NCBI RefSeq assembly: GCF_947488945.1 | Contig: NZ_CANLBS010000037.1 | Coordinates: 1-38,083 of the forward strand | Direction: 5' to 3' | Origin: an uncultured Streptomyces sp. | Lineage (GTDB): Bacteria; Actinomycetota; Actinomycetes; Streptomycetales; Streptomycetaceae | DNA length: 38,083 bases | Part shown: positions 6,868 through 17,114 of the stretch, piece after piece | Numbering within the stretch: position 1 is the stretch's first letter | Layout of the letters: each line of letters opens with the position of its first letter | Notes under the pieces: model-generated | The model's database searches: none | What the model was told of the DNA's origin: nothing | Seen by the model: only the letters and a program-made list of their open reading frames with translations | Position numbers and translations under genes: made by a program

Positions 6868-7800
6868 TCAGCGGGCGCCGCGTACGAACGGCACGGTGAG
6901 GCCGGACGGGGCGCGGCTGCGGCCGACCAGACCGCTGACCGCCAGCAGCGCGATGACGTACGGCAGGGTCACCAGGAGGGGGGAGGGGATGTGCAGCCCC
7001 AGGGTCGGCGCGACGAACTGGAGCGCCTGGGCCACCCCGAAGAAGAGGCAGGCGACGACGGTCGGACCGGCCCGCCAGCGGCCGGCGATGACGGCGACCA
7101 CCGCGAGGTAGCCGATGCCCCCGGTCATGTTGTCGCTGAAGGCGTGCACCTCGGTGAGGGCGAGCTGGGCGCCGGCCAGCCCGGCGGTGAGGCCGGTCAG
7201 CAGGACCGCCGCGTACCGCACCGCCCGGACCGGCAGGCCGCTGCGGTCCGCGGTGCCGGCGTCCTCGCCGACCGCGTCCACCAGCAGGCCGGGACCGGTG
7301 CGCCGGCTCAGCAGCAGCCCGAGCCCCAGCGCCACCGCGAAGGCGAGGTAGCCGGTCGCCGACTGCTCGAAGAGCGCCGGTCCGAGGACCGGTATGTCGT
7401 GCAGCAGCGGTACGGTGACGGGGTCGAACCCGGGAACCGAGTCGCCGGTCCCCTCCGGGAAGAGGAGCCGCGCCCCGTAGGTGGTGGCCCCGAGGGCGAG
7501 GGCGTTCGCGGTGATGCCGGTGACGATCTGGTCGGCCCGCAGCGTCACGCTCAGCACCGCCTGCACGGCGGCGAAGAGCAGCCCCGCCACCACGGCGCAG
7601 AGCAGTCCGGCGGTGGCGCTGCCGGTGGCGTACGCCCCGGCGGCACCCGCGAAGGCCCCGGTGAGCATCATGCCCTCCACGCTCAGGTTGAGGACCCCGG
7701 CGCGTTCGCTGACGAGTTCGCCGGCCGAGGCGAGCAGCAGCGGTACGGCGAGCCGCACACCGCCCGACGCCAGCTCGGTGAGGACCTGTTCGGTGCTCAT
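6868..7800 (-). CDS. ABC transporter permease, nucleoside/BMP type (second permease)
   Basis: This 310-residue inner-membrane permease belongs to the branched-chain/ribose/nucleoside permease superfamily (YufQ/NupQ-like). Many hydrophobic segments are visible, with the family signature LVSERAGVLNLSVEGMMLTGAF near the N-terminus (about residues 24-45) and AGGQ-like TAGLAGAQLALTEVHAFSDNMTGG later. It should form a channel dimer with the preceding permease and import a small substrate. ATG at 7800 overlaps the stop of the upstream permease (ATGA, 7797-7800), which means coupled translation. It is the last gene of the four-gene uptake operon. Confidence 0.92.
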   Translation of the reverse strand: MSTEQVLTELASGGVRLAVPLLLASAGELVSERAGVLNLSVEGMMLTGAFAGAAGAYATGSATAGLLCAVVAGLLFAAVQAVLSVTLRADQIVTGITANALALGATTYGARLLFPEGTGDSVPGFDPVTVPLLHDIPVLGPALFEQSATGYLAFAVALGLGLLLSRRTGPGLLVDAVGEDAGTADRSGLPVRAVRYAAVLLTGLTAGLAGAQLALTEVHAFSDNMTGGIGYLAVVAVIAGRWRAGPTVVACLFFGVAQALQFVAPTLGLHIPSPLLVTLPYVIALLAVSGLVGRSRAPSGLTVPFVRGAR

Positions 7801-8843
7801 GCGCGCTTTTCCTTCCAGAGCATCGAGGCGGCGACGAACAGCACCAGCAGGCTCTGCACGATCTGCACCGACGACGCCGGTACCTCGGAGGCCAACTGGA
7901 GGTTGATGCCGCCGTTGGTGAGGAAGCCGAAGACCAGCGAGACGCCGACGACGGCGGTGAGCGAGCCGCGGGCCAGCAGCCCGACGACGAGCCCCGCGAA
8001 CCCGTACCCGGACGAGAAGTGCTCCGCGAGCACGAACGGGGCGGTGGCGATCAGCGCCGCGCCCGCCGTCCCGGCGAGTCCGCCGGCCACCGCGAGCCCG
8101 CCCGCCCGCAACCGGTCCACGGGGACGCCGAGCCGTGCGGCCGCCGGCCGGGAATGGCCGACCGCCCGCAGCCGCAGCCCGGTGGGGGAGCGGTGCAGCA
8201 CCAGGGCGGTCACCGCGGCGGCGGCGAGCGCCACCACCACGATCGCCGTGGCGGGCGACTCCACCGACCCCAGCAGCGGCAGTTGGGCGGCCTCGGGCAG
8301 CGGGGCGGACTGCGGGAGGGTCTCGGTGGAGGTGACCGGCTGCCGCAGCAGCGCCTCCTCGTGCACGGCGAGCGCGACCACGCCGATGCCGACGAAGTTC
8401 AGCAGCAGGGTCGTGATGACCTCGCTGGTGCCGCGCCGCACCAGCAGCAGCCCGGCGATCCACCCCCACAGGGCCCCCGCCGCGAACCCGGCGACGAGCA
8501 CGGCGGGGACCGCGAGCACGGACGGCGTGGAGCCGGGGAGCGCCAGGCCGGTGGCGGCGCCCGCCACCCCGCCGGCGCACAACTGGCCCTCGCCGCCCAC
8601 GTTCACCAGCCCGGCCCGGTGCGCGACGGTGAAACCGGTGGCGACCAGGGCGAGCACGGCGGCGGTGTTGAGCGAGGAGCCGATCGCGTACGGGCTGCCG
8701 AACATGCCCTCGACGAGGGCGTTCCCGGCGGTGGCCGGGTCGGCGCCCGCGCCGAGGACCAGCAGCAGACCGGCGACGGCGGCGGCGAGCGCGGCGAGGC
8801 CCGCGATCACGGCCGGGTGCCGCCAGGTGAAGGGGAAGGTCAT
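7797..8843 (-). CDS. ABC transporter permease, nucleoside/BMP type (first permease)
   Basis: This 348-residue permease is of the YufP/NupP type. Repeated hydrophobic segments run throughout, starting after a short cytoplasmic MTFPFTWRHP. The family block GFTVAHRAGLVNVGGEGQLCAGG (about residues 70-93) parallels AGVLNLSVEGM in its partner. ATG at 8843 overlaps the ATPase stop (ATGA, 8840-8843), and its own stop overlaps the next start in the same way. The longer open frame back to 10031 is a shadow of the ATPase gene. It is expected to heterodimerise with the second permease. Confidence 0.92.
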   Translation of the reverse strand: MTFPFTWRHPAVIAGLAALAAAVAGLLLVLGAGADPATAGNALVEGMFGSPYAIGSSLNTAAVLALVATGFTVAHRAGLVNVGGEGQLCAGGVAGAATGLALPGSTPSVLAVPAVLVAGFAAGALWGWIAGLLLVRRGTSEVITTLLLNFVGIGVVALAVHEEALLRQPVTSTETLPQSAPLPEAAQLPLLGSVESPATAIVVVALAAAAVTALVLHRSPTGLRLRAVGHSRPAAARLGVPVDRLRAGGLAVAGGLAGTAGAALIATAPFVLAEHFSSGYGFAGLVVGLLARGSLTAVVGVSLVFGFLTNGGINLQLASEVPASSVQIVQSLLVLFVAASMLWKEKRA

Positions 8844-10504
8844 GGGGCCGCTTCCAGGTGAGGGGCGGGGACGGGGGTCTCCGCGCCGAGCATCAGCGCG
8901 GAGACCGCGGCGCGTGCGCCGGGGTCGGAGGTCGCTACGGGGCCGAGGAGCCGGCCGCGCCAGGCGACGGCGATCCGGTCGCAGAGCGCGAGGAGCTCGT
9001 CGAGTTCGCTGGAGACCACGAGGACGCCGGCGCCGCCCGCCGCCTCCCGCAGCCGGCCCAGCACCGCGTCGACCGCGCCGACGTCCAGGCCGCGGGTCGG
9101 TTGTGCGGCGGCCAGACAGACCAGAGGATCGAGCGCCAGCTCGCGGGCGAGCACCACCTTCTGCTGGTTGCCGCCGGACAGGCTCGACATGGGGGCCTTC
9201 GGTCCGGCGGCCCGGATGCCGTACTCGGTCAGCACCGTGTCGGCCGCGCGGTGCAGCGCGCCCCGGTCGAGCAGCCCGCCGAACCGGCGGAACGCGCCGA
9301 GCCGGCCGAGGAACAGGTTCTCGGCGACGGAGAGTTCGGGAACGCATCCCTCGTGGTGCCGGTCCTCGGGGACGATCCCGAGACCGGCGGCGGTACGCAC
9401 CCGTGGCGTGGCACCGGTCAGGTCCGTGCCGGCCACTTCCAGGGTCCCGGCGTCGGGTGCGAGGGCGCCGCCGAGGACCGCCATCAGTTCGCTCTGCCCG
9501 TTCCCCTCCACGCCGGCGATCCCGAGGATCTCGCCGGGCGCCAGGTCCAGGTCGACGCCGTCGAGGGCGTACGAACCGTCCACGCGCCGGGAGGAGAGGC
9601 CGCGCAGGCGCAGGACGGCGGGGGCGGGGGTGCCCCCGGCGCCTGCCCCTGTGGCCCCGACGCCCGATCCGGTGTCCCCGACGTTCGGCCGCGTCGTTGC
9701 GGTCGGGGCTTCCATGGCCTCCGGTGCCAGACCGATGGACGCCGCCAGTTCCGGTGCGAGTTCGGTGGGCGCCCGGCCGATCATCAGCGGGACGAGCCGG
9801 TGTGCGGGCAGTTCGGAGAGCGGGCCGCCGCCGGCCACCCGCCCGCCGCGCAGCACGGTCGCCGCGTCGCCCACCCGCGCGACCTCGCCGAGCTTGTGGG
9901 TGATCAGCACGACCGCCCGGCCGTCCGCCGCGATCCGCCGGCACGTGTCGAGCAGCGCGTCGACCTCCGCCGGGGCCAGCACCCCGGTCGGCTCGTCCAG
10001 CAGCAGCAACCGGGGATCGCGCAGGAGGCACTTGACGATCTCGACGCGCTGCCGGACGCCGACCGGCAGGGTGTCCACCCGCGCGGACGGATCGACGCCC
10101 AGGCCGTACGCCGCCTCCAACGCGTCGAGCCGGTGCGCGAGTTCGCGCCGAGGCAACCGGAACCGCCGTGCGGTCTGCGGGAGCAGCAGGTTCTCCGCGA
10201 CGGTGAGCGTCGGTACGAGACTGAAGTGCTGGTGCACCGTCGCGACCCCGGCGGCCAGCGCCGCGGCCGGGCGGGTGGGCGCGTACTCCTGCCCGTACAG
10301 GCGCATGGTGCCCGTGTCGGCGGTGAGTCCGCCGCCGACGAGGTGGCAGAGCGTCGACTTGCCGGCGCCGTTCTCGCCGAGCACGCAGTGCACGGTGCCG
10401 GCCTCGACGCGCAGGTCGACCCCGTCGAGGGCGCGGGTCCGGCCGAACGATTTGGTGAGGCCGGTGACTTCGAGCGCGACGGCCCTTGTGTCCTTCGGGC
10501 TCAC
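8840..10504 (-). CDS. ABC transporter ATP-binding protein, double NBD (nucleoside/BMP type)
   Basis: This 554-residue fused ATPase has two nucleotide-binding domains, as in the RbsA/MglA/NupO class. The first (about residues 10-240) has Walker A GENGAGKST, the variant signature LPVGVRQRVEI and Walker B LLLLDEPT. The second (about 300-545) has the degenerate P-loop GVEGNGQSEL without Lys, a canonical LSGGNQQKVVLAREL signature, and AAAQPTRGLD with Gln in place of the catalytic Glu. That asymmetry is normal for this class. A Pro/Gly/Thr-rich linker (about 255-295) joins them. GTG at 10504 overlaps the stop of the lipoprotein gene (GTGA, 10501-10504). Confidence 0.93.
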   Translation of the reverse strand: MSPKDTRAVALEVTGLTKSFGRTRALDGVDLRVEAGTVHCVLGENGAGKSTLCHLVGGGLTADTGTMRLYGQEYAPTRPAAALAAGVATVHQHFSLVPTLTVAENLLLPQTARRFRLPRRELAHRLDALEAAYGLGVDPSARVDTLPVGVRQRVEIVKCLLRDPRLLLLDEPTGVLAPAEVDALLDTCRRIAADGRAVVLITHKLGEVARVGDAATVLRGGRVAGGGPLSELPAHRLVPLMIGRAPTELAPELAASIGLAPEAMEAPTATTRPNVGDTGSGVGATGAGAGGTPAPAVLRLRGLSSRRVDGSYALDGVDLDLAPGEILGIAGVEGNGQSELMAVLGGALAPDAGTLEVAGTDLTGATPRVRTAAGLGIVPEDRHHEGCVPELSVAENLFLGRLGAFRRFGGLLDRGALHRAADTVLTEYGIRAAGPKAPMSSLSGGNQQKVVLARELALDPLVCLAAAQPTRGLDVGAVDAVLGRLREAAGGAGVLVVSSELDELLALCDRIAVAWRGRLLGPVATSDPGARAAVSALMLGAETPVPAPHLEAAP

Positions 10505-11505
10505 AGTGTGGTGATCTTCCCGTCCGCGATCTGCTGCTTCAGCCCGTCGAGGGTGGCCTGATCGGCGGGGTCGGCATCGCAGAGTTCGATGTCGTTGGCG
10601 GGTTCGTCGGCGGTCAGGCCGAACTTCACGTTCTCCGCCTTCCAGGTCCCGGCGAGGGCGTGTTCGACGGCGTACTCGATCTCCGCGCCGATGTCCGTGG
10701 TCACGTAGCCCGCGTACGCCGGATCGGTCCCGCACGTGCCGGGGATGGGGCCGCCGATGACCTTGCCGCCGCGCTGGGTGGCGGCCTGGGCGAGGCCCTT
10801 GTTGCCGAGGTTGAGGATCTGGCCGAGGACGTCGGCGCCGGCCCCGAAGTCGGCCAGCGCCGACTGCTTGGCCTTGGCCACGTCGTTGAAGTCCCCCGGA
10901 TACTGCGGCGGAAGGATCTTCACGCCCGGAGCGGCGGCCTTCGCGCCGTTGGCGAACTCCTTCGAGGCGTTGACGATCGCGGGCAGTTCGGCGCCGCCGA
11001 CGAAGCCGACCGTGTCCTTCTCGCTCACCAGCGCGGACGCGGCGCCGGACAGGAACGCGGCCTGCGCCTGCTGCGGGTCGTAGAGCGCGAGGTTGGCCAG
11101 CGGCTTCCCGTCGGCGGGGCCGCCGATCTCGACGAACTTCACCTTCGGGAAGCGCGGTGCGACCTTGCGTACGGCCGCGTCGGTCTGGCCGCCCAGCGAG
11201 ATGACCAGGTCCGAGGAGGTGGCGAAGCGGACCAAGGCCTGCTCGTAGTCGGCGGCGGCGATCTGCTCGGCCTTGCTGAACGTGGCCTTGCCCGCGTGGG
11301 TCTTCTCCGCGCGCTGATAGCCGAGGTGGCCGGACTGCATGAAGCCCTGGTCGGACAGGGACCCCGCGAACAGGACCCCCACCTCGACGGTGTCGCCGGA
11401 GCCGTCGGCCGCCGCCGATCCGCCGTCGTCGCCGCCGCACGCGGTGAGCAGGAACAGGCCCGCGGTCAGTGCCGCGGCCGTGACGGTGTTGCGCGAATGC
11501 ACCAC
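10501..11505 (-). CDS. BMP family (PnrA-like) substrate-binding lipoprotein
   Basis: This 334-residue solute-binding lipoprotein has a signal peptide ending in the lipobox LLTAC, with Cys23 as the lipidated residue, followed by an acidic Gly/Ser linker. The mature part matches the basic-membrane-protein/PnrA family: VGVLFAGSLSDQGFMQSGHLG, then KFVEIGG, then the QAQAAFLSGAASALVS block that follows the hinge. Characterised family members bind purine nucleosides and some bind other small ligands, so nucleoside uptake is likely but not proven here. GTG at 11505 has GGAGG 7 nt upstream. It is the first gene of a fully overlapping operon with the ATPase and two permeases. Confidence 0.92.
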   Translation of the reverse strand: MVHSRNTVTAAALTAGLFLLTACGGDDGGSAAADGSGDTVEVGVLFAGSLSDQGFMQSGHLGYQRAEKTHAGKATFSKAEQIAAADYEQALVRFATSSDLVISLGGQTDAAVRKVAPRFPKVKFVEIGGPADGKPLANLALYDPQQAQAAFLSGAASALVSEKDTVGFVGGAELPAIVNASKEFANGAKAAAPGVKILPPQYPGDFNDVAKAKQSALADFGAGADVLGQILNLGNKGLAQAATQRGGKVIGGPIPGTCGTDPAYAGYVTTDIGAEIEYAVEHALAGTWKAENVKFGLTADEPANDIELCDADPADQATLDGLKQQIADGKITTL

Positions 11506-11546
11506 TGCTGTGCCTCCAGGAGGACGGACGGCCCCGCCGCCGGTTA

Positions 11547-11560
11547 TTGGTATACCGTTA
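11547..11560. promoter_or_regulatory. candidate operator/promoter TTGGTATACCGTTA upstream of the BMP operon
   Basis: The perfect palindrome GGTATACC (11549-11556) lies 44 nt upstream of the lipoprotein start in a local A/T-rich patch. GGT-TA-ACC sites resemble those bound by GntR-family repressors, and a FadR-like GntR gene starts about 2 kb away at 13697. On the minus strand the same patch could supply a -10 element. The link to that regulator is inference. Confidence 0.4.
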
Positions 11561-11587
11561 CGCGGCTCAGTTTCGGGGCGTTGTGTT

Positions 11588-11605
11588 GCGGGCGTGTTAG
11601 CCCGC
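11588..11605. terminator. hairpin between the BMP operon and the MFS gene
   Basis: GCGGGC-GTGTTA-GCCCGC is a perfect 6-bp stem with a 6-nt loop. It lies about 180 nt past the minus-strand MFS stop and upstream of the BMP operon. It could end MFS transcription, but the stem is short. Confidence 0.3.
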
Positions 11606-11784
11606 TGTTAGCAGTGGCGTCGGTTCGGCGGAGGCGGACACCGGTGCGATCCCGCGCGCGGCACGCGGAGTTGGCCGATGGGCCCTCGGGCCCCGGGGCG
11701 GGGGATCGGGTACGGGTGCGGACGGCGGGGCGGTCCGTCGGCGGCGGTCCGTCGGCGGCGGTTCGTCCGGGCGGCCCCCTGGGA

Positions 11785-13503
11785 TCAGGTACGCGAAGCC
11801 GGACCGTCCGGCGCACCCGGAGTGCCCGCCGGAGCACGCCCCGGCCCCTCCGAAGAATCCGTCGGGCCCGTACCCGCCCCGCCCGTACCCGCCCCACCCA
11901 CCGTCCCCGCGGGGTCCGTGGTCACCCGCGTCCCCGGATGGCGCAGGGAGCAGAGGAAGGCCAGGACGAGGGCGCCGGCCATGGAGAAGAAGACCCACTG
12001 GTTGGCCTCGGCGAAGTCCATCCGGATCGCCTGCATCGACTCCCGGGTCAGCTCGGCCGTCCGGGAGTCGCCCGTGGGCTGCCGGGCGTCCGCGTTCCCG
12101 GTGACCGCCTCGGCGATGAGGCGGGCCGCGTCGTGGGCCGCCCAGCCAGGCATCCCCTCGGACCGCAGCGTCCCGTCCACCCGGTTCACGGTGGCGTGGG
12201 TCAGCACGGTGCCGAAGACCGCGAGGCCGATGCTGGCGGCGAAGTTGCGTACGGTCTGGGTGATGCCGGTGACCTCCCCGTACGAGGCGCCGATCGACCG
12301 GTTGACCGCGTCGGTGGACGCGGGGGCGAGCAGGAAGCCGATGCCCGCCCCGGCGAGCGCCGCGTACGGCCACTGGTCGTGCATCGACAGGGTCGTCAGC
12401 TTCGCCGCCCACAGCGCGAAGCCGACCGCGCCGAGCGCCGAGCCGATCCGCAGCGCGGGCCGGGCGCCCTTGCGGTCCAGGATGCGGCCGCCCCACTGGG
12501 ACGCCAGGGCGAACCCGACGAAGAAGTACAACAGGTACAGCGCCGCCTGGTTCGGGGAGGCGCTCAGCGAGACCTGTGCGTAGACGGAGGCGAAGAACAG
12601 CACCGGGACGAAGGCCGTCATGGCGAAGAAGAGCACCGCCATGTCGGCCGCGAAGGCCCGGTCCCGGAAGACCCGGAGCTTGACGAGCGGATGGCGCCGG
12701 CCCAGTTCGAAGCGGACGAAGATGGCCAGCACCAGGAGCCCGGCCACGATGCACGTCCACGTCGCCCAGTCGTTCCAGCCCCAGGCGGCGGACTGCTGGA
12801 GGCCCAGCACGGTCAGCCCCATGCCGACCGCCATCAGCGCGCTTCCGGGCACGTCCAGCGGTTCCCGCCGGGAGCGTTCGGGGATGCGGGCGAGCAGGGC
12901 CAGCACGATCGCGGCCACGGCGACCGGGACGTTGATCCAGAAGATGGCACGCCACGTCCACGCGGTGAGCCATCCGCCCAGCAGCGGGCCGACGGCCGTG
13001 AGCGCGCCGGACACGCCGAAGAACAGCGCCAGCGCCCGCCCACGCCGTTCCACCGGGAAGACCGCGATGACCACGGCCAGCGCGGCGGGGAACATCAGGG
13101 CGGCACCGAGCCCCTGCACCGCCCGGAAGCCGATCAGCCAGGTCTGCGCGAAGCCGCCGCCGGTCGGCACGGCCCCGCAGAGCGCCGAGGCGACGACGAA
13201 GACGAGCGTGCCGGCGAGCATCACCCGGCGGTGCCCGAAGATGTCGGACAGCCGCCCGCCCAGCGCGAAGAAGGCCGCCAGCGTCAGCAGATAGGCGTTG
13301 ACCACCCACTGCATCTGGGAGGAGGTCAGCCCCAGCTCGCGGATGATGTCGGGAGCCGCGATCGCCACGATCGTCTGGTCGATGAAGGTCATCGACACCG
13401 CGAACACCATGGCGGCCAGCGCCGGCGTCTGGTTCGGGGGTCTGGCGGGACCGGCCCCGCCGGGCCGGTGCGGAGTCTTCGCCTGCGGAGCCGAATCGCC
13501 CAT
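11785..13503 (-). CDS. MFS transporter, DHA2 (14-TM) drug-efflux type
   Basis: This 572-residue proton antiporter-type exporter belongs to the EmrB/QacA branch. After a short Pro-rich tail, TM1 begins near residue 28 and contains FIDQTIVAIAAPDI, the DHA2 motif D1. Motif A is GGRLSDIFGHRRVML and motif C-like GALTAVGPLLGGWLTA follows. Length and hydrophobic profile fit 14 membrane segments. The C-terminal 45 residues are a Gly/Thr/Pro-rich tail outside the fold. ATG at 13503 has no clear ribosome site. It is divergent from the GntR gene at 13697, an arrangement often seen when the regulator controls the pump. The substrate is unknown. Confidence 0.9.
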   Translation of the reverse strand: MGDSAPQAKTPHRPGGAGPARPPNQTPALAAMVFAVSMTFIDQTIVAIAAPDIIRELGLTSSQMQWVVNAYLLTLAAFFALGGRLSDIFGHRRVMLAGTLVFVVASALCGAVPTGGGFAQTWLIGFRAVQGLGAALMFPAALAVVIAVFPVERRGRALALFFGVSGALTAVGPLLGGWLTAWTWRAIFWINVPVAVAAIVLALLARIPERSRREPLDVPGSALMAVGMGLTVLGLQQSAAWGWNDWATWTCIVAGLLVLAIFVRFELGRRHPLVKLRVFRDRAFAADMAVLFFAMTAFVPVLFFASVYAQVSLSASPNQAALYLLYFFVGFALASQWGGRILDRKGARPALRIGSALGAVGFALWAAKLTTLSMHDQWPYAALAGAGIGFLLAPASTDAVNRSIGASYGEVTGITQTVRNFAASIGLAVFGTVLTHATVNRVDGTLRSEGMPGWAAHDAARLIAEAVTGNADARQPTGDSRTAELTRESMQAIRMDFAEANQWVFFSMAGALVLAFLCSLRHPGTRVTTDPAGTVGGAGTGGAGTGPTDSSEGPGRAPAGTPGAPDGPASRT

Positions 13504-13696
13504 GGACCCATGCTCACCGCCGCCGCGGGGATGCGCACCCCGGGCCCGACCGGCACCGGGACGGGCCCGGCGGGGGGCGGGATCCGGCCGACGGGAGCGG
13601 GGGTCCGCGAGCGCGGGCGTCCTAACCTGGGGCCGTCGGCCGCAGGCCGCCGGGCATCGGCCGCGAGGATGGCGGTCGCGACGAGGAGGAACCTCT

Positions 13697-14410
13697 GTGA
13701 CGGAACGCGGTTCGCTGCGGGACCTGGTGTACGAGACGCTGCGGCGGCGCATCGTGGAAGTGGAACTCCAGCCGGGGGAGCGCCTGGTGGAACGCGACCT
13801 GGCGGCCGAACTGGAGGTCTCCCGCATCCCGCTCAGGGAAGCGCTGCGGCTGCTGGCGGCGGAGGGGCTGGTCGTCCTGGTCCCGCACCGGGGCGCGCTG
13901 GTGGCGCCCTTCGGGCCCGCCGACGTACGGGATCTGTTCGACGTGCGGGAGTCACTGGAGTCGCTGGCCGCGCGGCTCACCGCCGAGCGCCACGACGAGG
14001 CGGGCCTGGCCCGGCTCCGGGCCCGTCTGGAGCGGGCCAGGGAGGCCACGGCGGTCGCCGACCGGGCGGCCATCGCCGAGGCGAACGCCGGATTCCACGC
14101 GGACATCGTCGCGCTGGCCGACAACCCGCTGCTGGCCGGGATCATGGGCCCGCTGGAGGCCCGTACGCACTGGCTGTTCCGGCTCACCGCCGGGCGGGAC
14201 CCGGGGCGTCAGTGCGCCGAGCACGAGGAGATGTTCGCCGCCATCGCGGCCAAGGACGGCGACCGGGCGGCGGCCCTGGCGCACGCCCATGTGACGAGCG
14301 GCCGGGCGACCAGCATGGAACTCGCCGCCCGCTGGTCCCGCCCCGAGGTGGACCCGGCCCAGGTGGCGTCCCGCCGCCGGCGCCGCACCAAGACGCCACC
14401 GGACGCGTGA
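13697..14410 (+). CDS. GntR family transcriptional regulator, FadR subfamily
   Basis: This 237-residue regulator has an N-terminal winged helix-turn-helix (about residues 5-70; LVERDLAAELEVSRIPLREALRLLAAEGLV is the recognition region). An all-helical FCD-type effector domain follows (DVRDLFDVRESLESLAA, then a metal-site-like NAGFHADIVALADNPLL, then HEEMFAAIAAKDGDRA). FCD domains often bind a divalent metal and an organic acid. GTG at 13697 follows AGGAGGA at 13684-13690. A basic tail ends the protein. Its likely targets are itself and the divergent MFS gene, and possibly the BMP operon; this is inferred from position. Confidence 0.92.
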   Translation: MTERGSLRDLVYETLRRRIVEVELQPGERLVERDLAAELEVSRIPLREALRLLAAEGLVVLVPHRGALVAPFGPADVRDLFDVRESLESLAARLTAERHDEAGLARLRARLERAREATAVADRAAIAEANAGFHADIVALADNPLLAGIMGPLEARTHWLFRLTAGRDPGRQCAEHEEMFAAIAAKDGDRAAALAHAHVTSGRATSMELAARWSRPEVDPAQVASRRRRRTKTPPDA

Positions 14411-14510
14411 GGCACGCCGGACGCGTGGGGCACACCGGACGCGCAGGGCCCGACGGGGCCGTGGGGCACGCCGGACGTGGGGCCCGACGGGGCCGTGGCG
14501 GCGGACGGAC
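14400..14510. repeat. short imperfect repeats after the GntR gene
   Basis: The noncoding gap repeats the units CCGGACGCGTGGGGCAC (three near-copies from 14400) and GGCCCGACGGGGCCGTGG (two copies, near 14447 and 14481). The second unit contains the small inverted repeat GGCCC-GACG-GGGCC, which could act as a terminator for either flanking gene. Confidence 0.6.
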
Positions 14511-14530
14511 GGGCAGCGGCAGCCCCGGCC

Positions 14531-15559
14531 CTACGCGTGGCGCGGTCGCGCCCCGCCGGGGTGGGCGTCGTCCGGGTGGGGGTGCGGATCGGTGTGGGCG
14601 GGGAGGCGGCGGCGCCTGCGGTGCTTGAGCAGGGCCCACGGGGCGCGTGCCCCGGTGACCTCCGTACCGGCCTCGCGGGCCGCCCGGGAGGCCGCCTTCG
14701 CCACCGGCAGCATGCCCTCGCTCCGCGAGGCGTCGAGGTGGTCGGACTCCGGCCACAGTCCCAGCGCCGCGCAGAGGGTGGGCAGCAGCGCCATGGCCGC
14801 CGTCGCGTACCCCTCGGCGGACGGGTGGTAGTTGTCCGGCCCGAACAGTTCCCGGGGGTTGGCCTCGAACTCGGGGCCCAGCAGGTCGCCGAGCGAGACC
14901 GTGCGCCCGCCCTGCTCGACCGCCCCGATCGTCTGCGCCGCCGCGAGCTGCCGGCTCGCCCGCCGGGCCAGCCAGCGCAGCGGCTGGTAGACCGGCTCGA
15001 TCGTGCCGAGGTCCGGACAGGTGCCCACGATCACCTCGGCCCCCGCCGTCCGCAGCCGCCGCACCGCCGTGGTCAGACAGCGCACCGACTGGGTGGCGGG
15101 CATCCGGTGGGTGACGTCGTTCGCGCCGATCATGATCACGCAGACGTCCGGCCGCCGGCACGGGTCCGCCAGCAGCAGCGACACCTGCCGGTCCAGGTCG
15201 TCGGACCGGGCGCCGGGCAGCGCCACGTTCCTCAGGTCCACCGGCCGCTCGGCCACCGCCGCCAGTCCCGAGGCCAGCAGCGCCCCCGGAGTGTGCCCCG
15301 CCCGGCGCACGCCCTGACCGGCCGCCGTGGAATCGCCCAGCATCCCCATCAGCAGGGGATCGGAGGGGCCGGCGAACGCCACCCCGTACCGTCCGTCCGC
15401 GCTCGGCGGGACCGGTGCGGTGCCGCCTCCGACCGTGCGTTTCGCGAGCTGGACCTCGGCCAGCACCACACCGACCGTCGCCGCCCCGATCAGACCGATG
15501 CTGCCGCCGCCGTACGCGGCGCCCGCCGCGATCCGCCGTGCCACCCTTGCCGTCGACAC
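14531..15559 (-). CDS. SGNH/GDSL-family hydrolase with N-terminal membrane anchor
   Basis: This 342-residue esterase/lipase-type hydrolase carries all SGNH blocks: Ser77 in GDSTAAGQG (block I), Gly in NVALPGARSDD (II), Asn in IMIGANDV (III), and Asp/His in DNYHPSAEGY (V). A hydrophobic segment at about 12-35 (AAYGGGSIGLIGAATVGVVLA) is a signal anchor, so the catalytic domain is likely extracytoplasmic. The C-terminus is a basic, Pro/His-rich tail. GTG at 15559 has GGAGG 11 nt upstream; a GTG at 15571 is an alternative. It is divergent from cystathionine beta-synthase. Substrate unknown. Confidence 0.87.
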   Translation of the reverse strand: MSTARVARRIAAGAAYGGGSIGLIGAATVGVVLAEVQLAKRTVGGGTAPVPPSADGRYGVAFAGPSDPLLMGMLGDSTAAGQGVRRAGHTPGALLASGLAAVAERPVDLRNVALPGARSDDLDRQVSLLLADPCRRPDVCVIMIGANDVTHRMPATQSVRCLTTAVRRLRTAGAEVIVGTCPDLGTIEPVYQPLRWLARRASRQLAAAQTIGAVEQGGRTVSLGDLLGPEFEANPRELFGPDNYHPSAEGYATAAMALLPTLCAALGLWPESDHLDASRSEGMLPVAKAASRAAREAGTEVTGARAPWALLKHRRRRRLPAHTDPHPHPDDAHPGGARPRHA

Positions 15560-15595
15560 CGTCCGGTCCACCTCCGTCTCGCCGTGCAGCCCTAC

Positions 15596-15680
15596 TCGTG
15601 CGTATACGTACCTACCTGCCCCGCCGGGGACCGCGCCCAATCCCGCCGCCCGTTGTCGGCCCCTTACGCATACTCTGGGC
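15596..15680. promoter_or_regulatory. divergent promoter region between SGNH hydrolase and CBS
   Basis: CGTATACG (15601-15608) is an 8-bp palindrome that on the minus strand gives a plausible -10 (TACGTATAC) for the hydrolase. On the plus side, CATACT/TACTCT (15669-15676) is a candidate -10 for the CBS gene. No clear -35 was found for either. Confidence 0.3.
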
Positions 15681-15710
15681 CGGACCATCTCGGAGATCCC
15701 GGAGTACACG

Positions 15711-17114
<1,404 letters not shown>

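Noticed and set aside
6841..9903. Plus-strand open frame of about 1,000 codons
   Set aside because: It is antisense to two permeases and the ATPase, all of which carry clear family motifs; the translation is low-complexity Arg/Gly/Pro sequence.
9001..10504. Missing catalytic Glu and Lys in the second ATPase domain as a sign of a broken gene
   Set aside because: This degeneracy is the normal state in the RbsA/MglA/NupO class of double-domain ATPases.
10486..14628. Plus-strand open frame of 1,380 codons, suggestive of a giant protein
   Set aside because: It covers the lipoprotein, MFS and GntR genes in the wrong frame or strand and shows no domain of its own.
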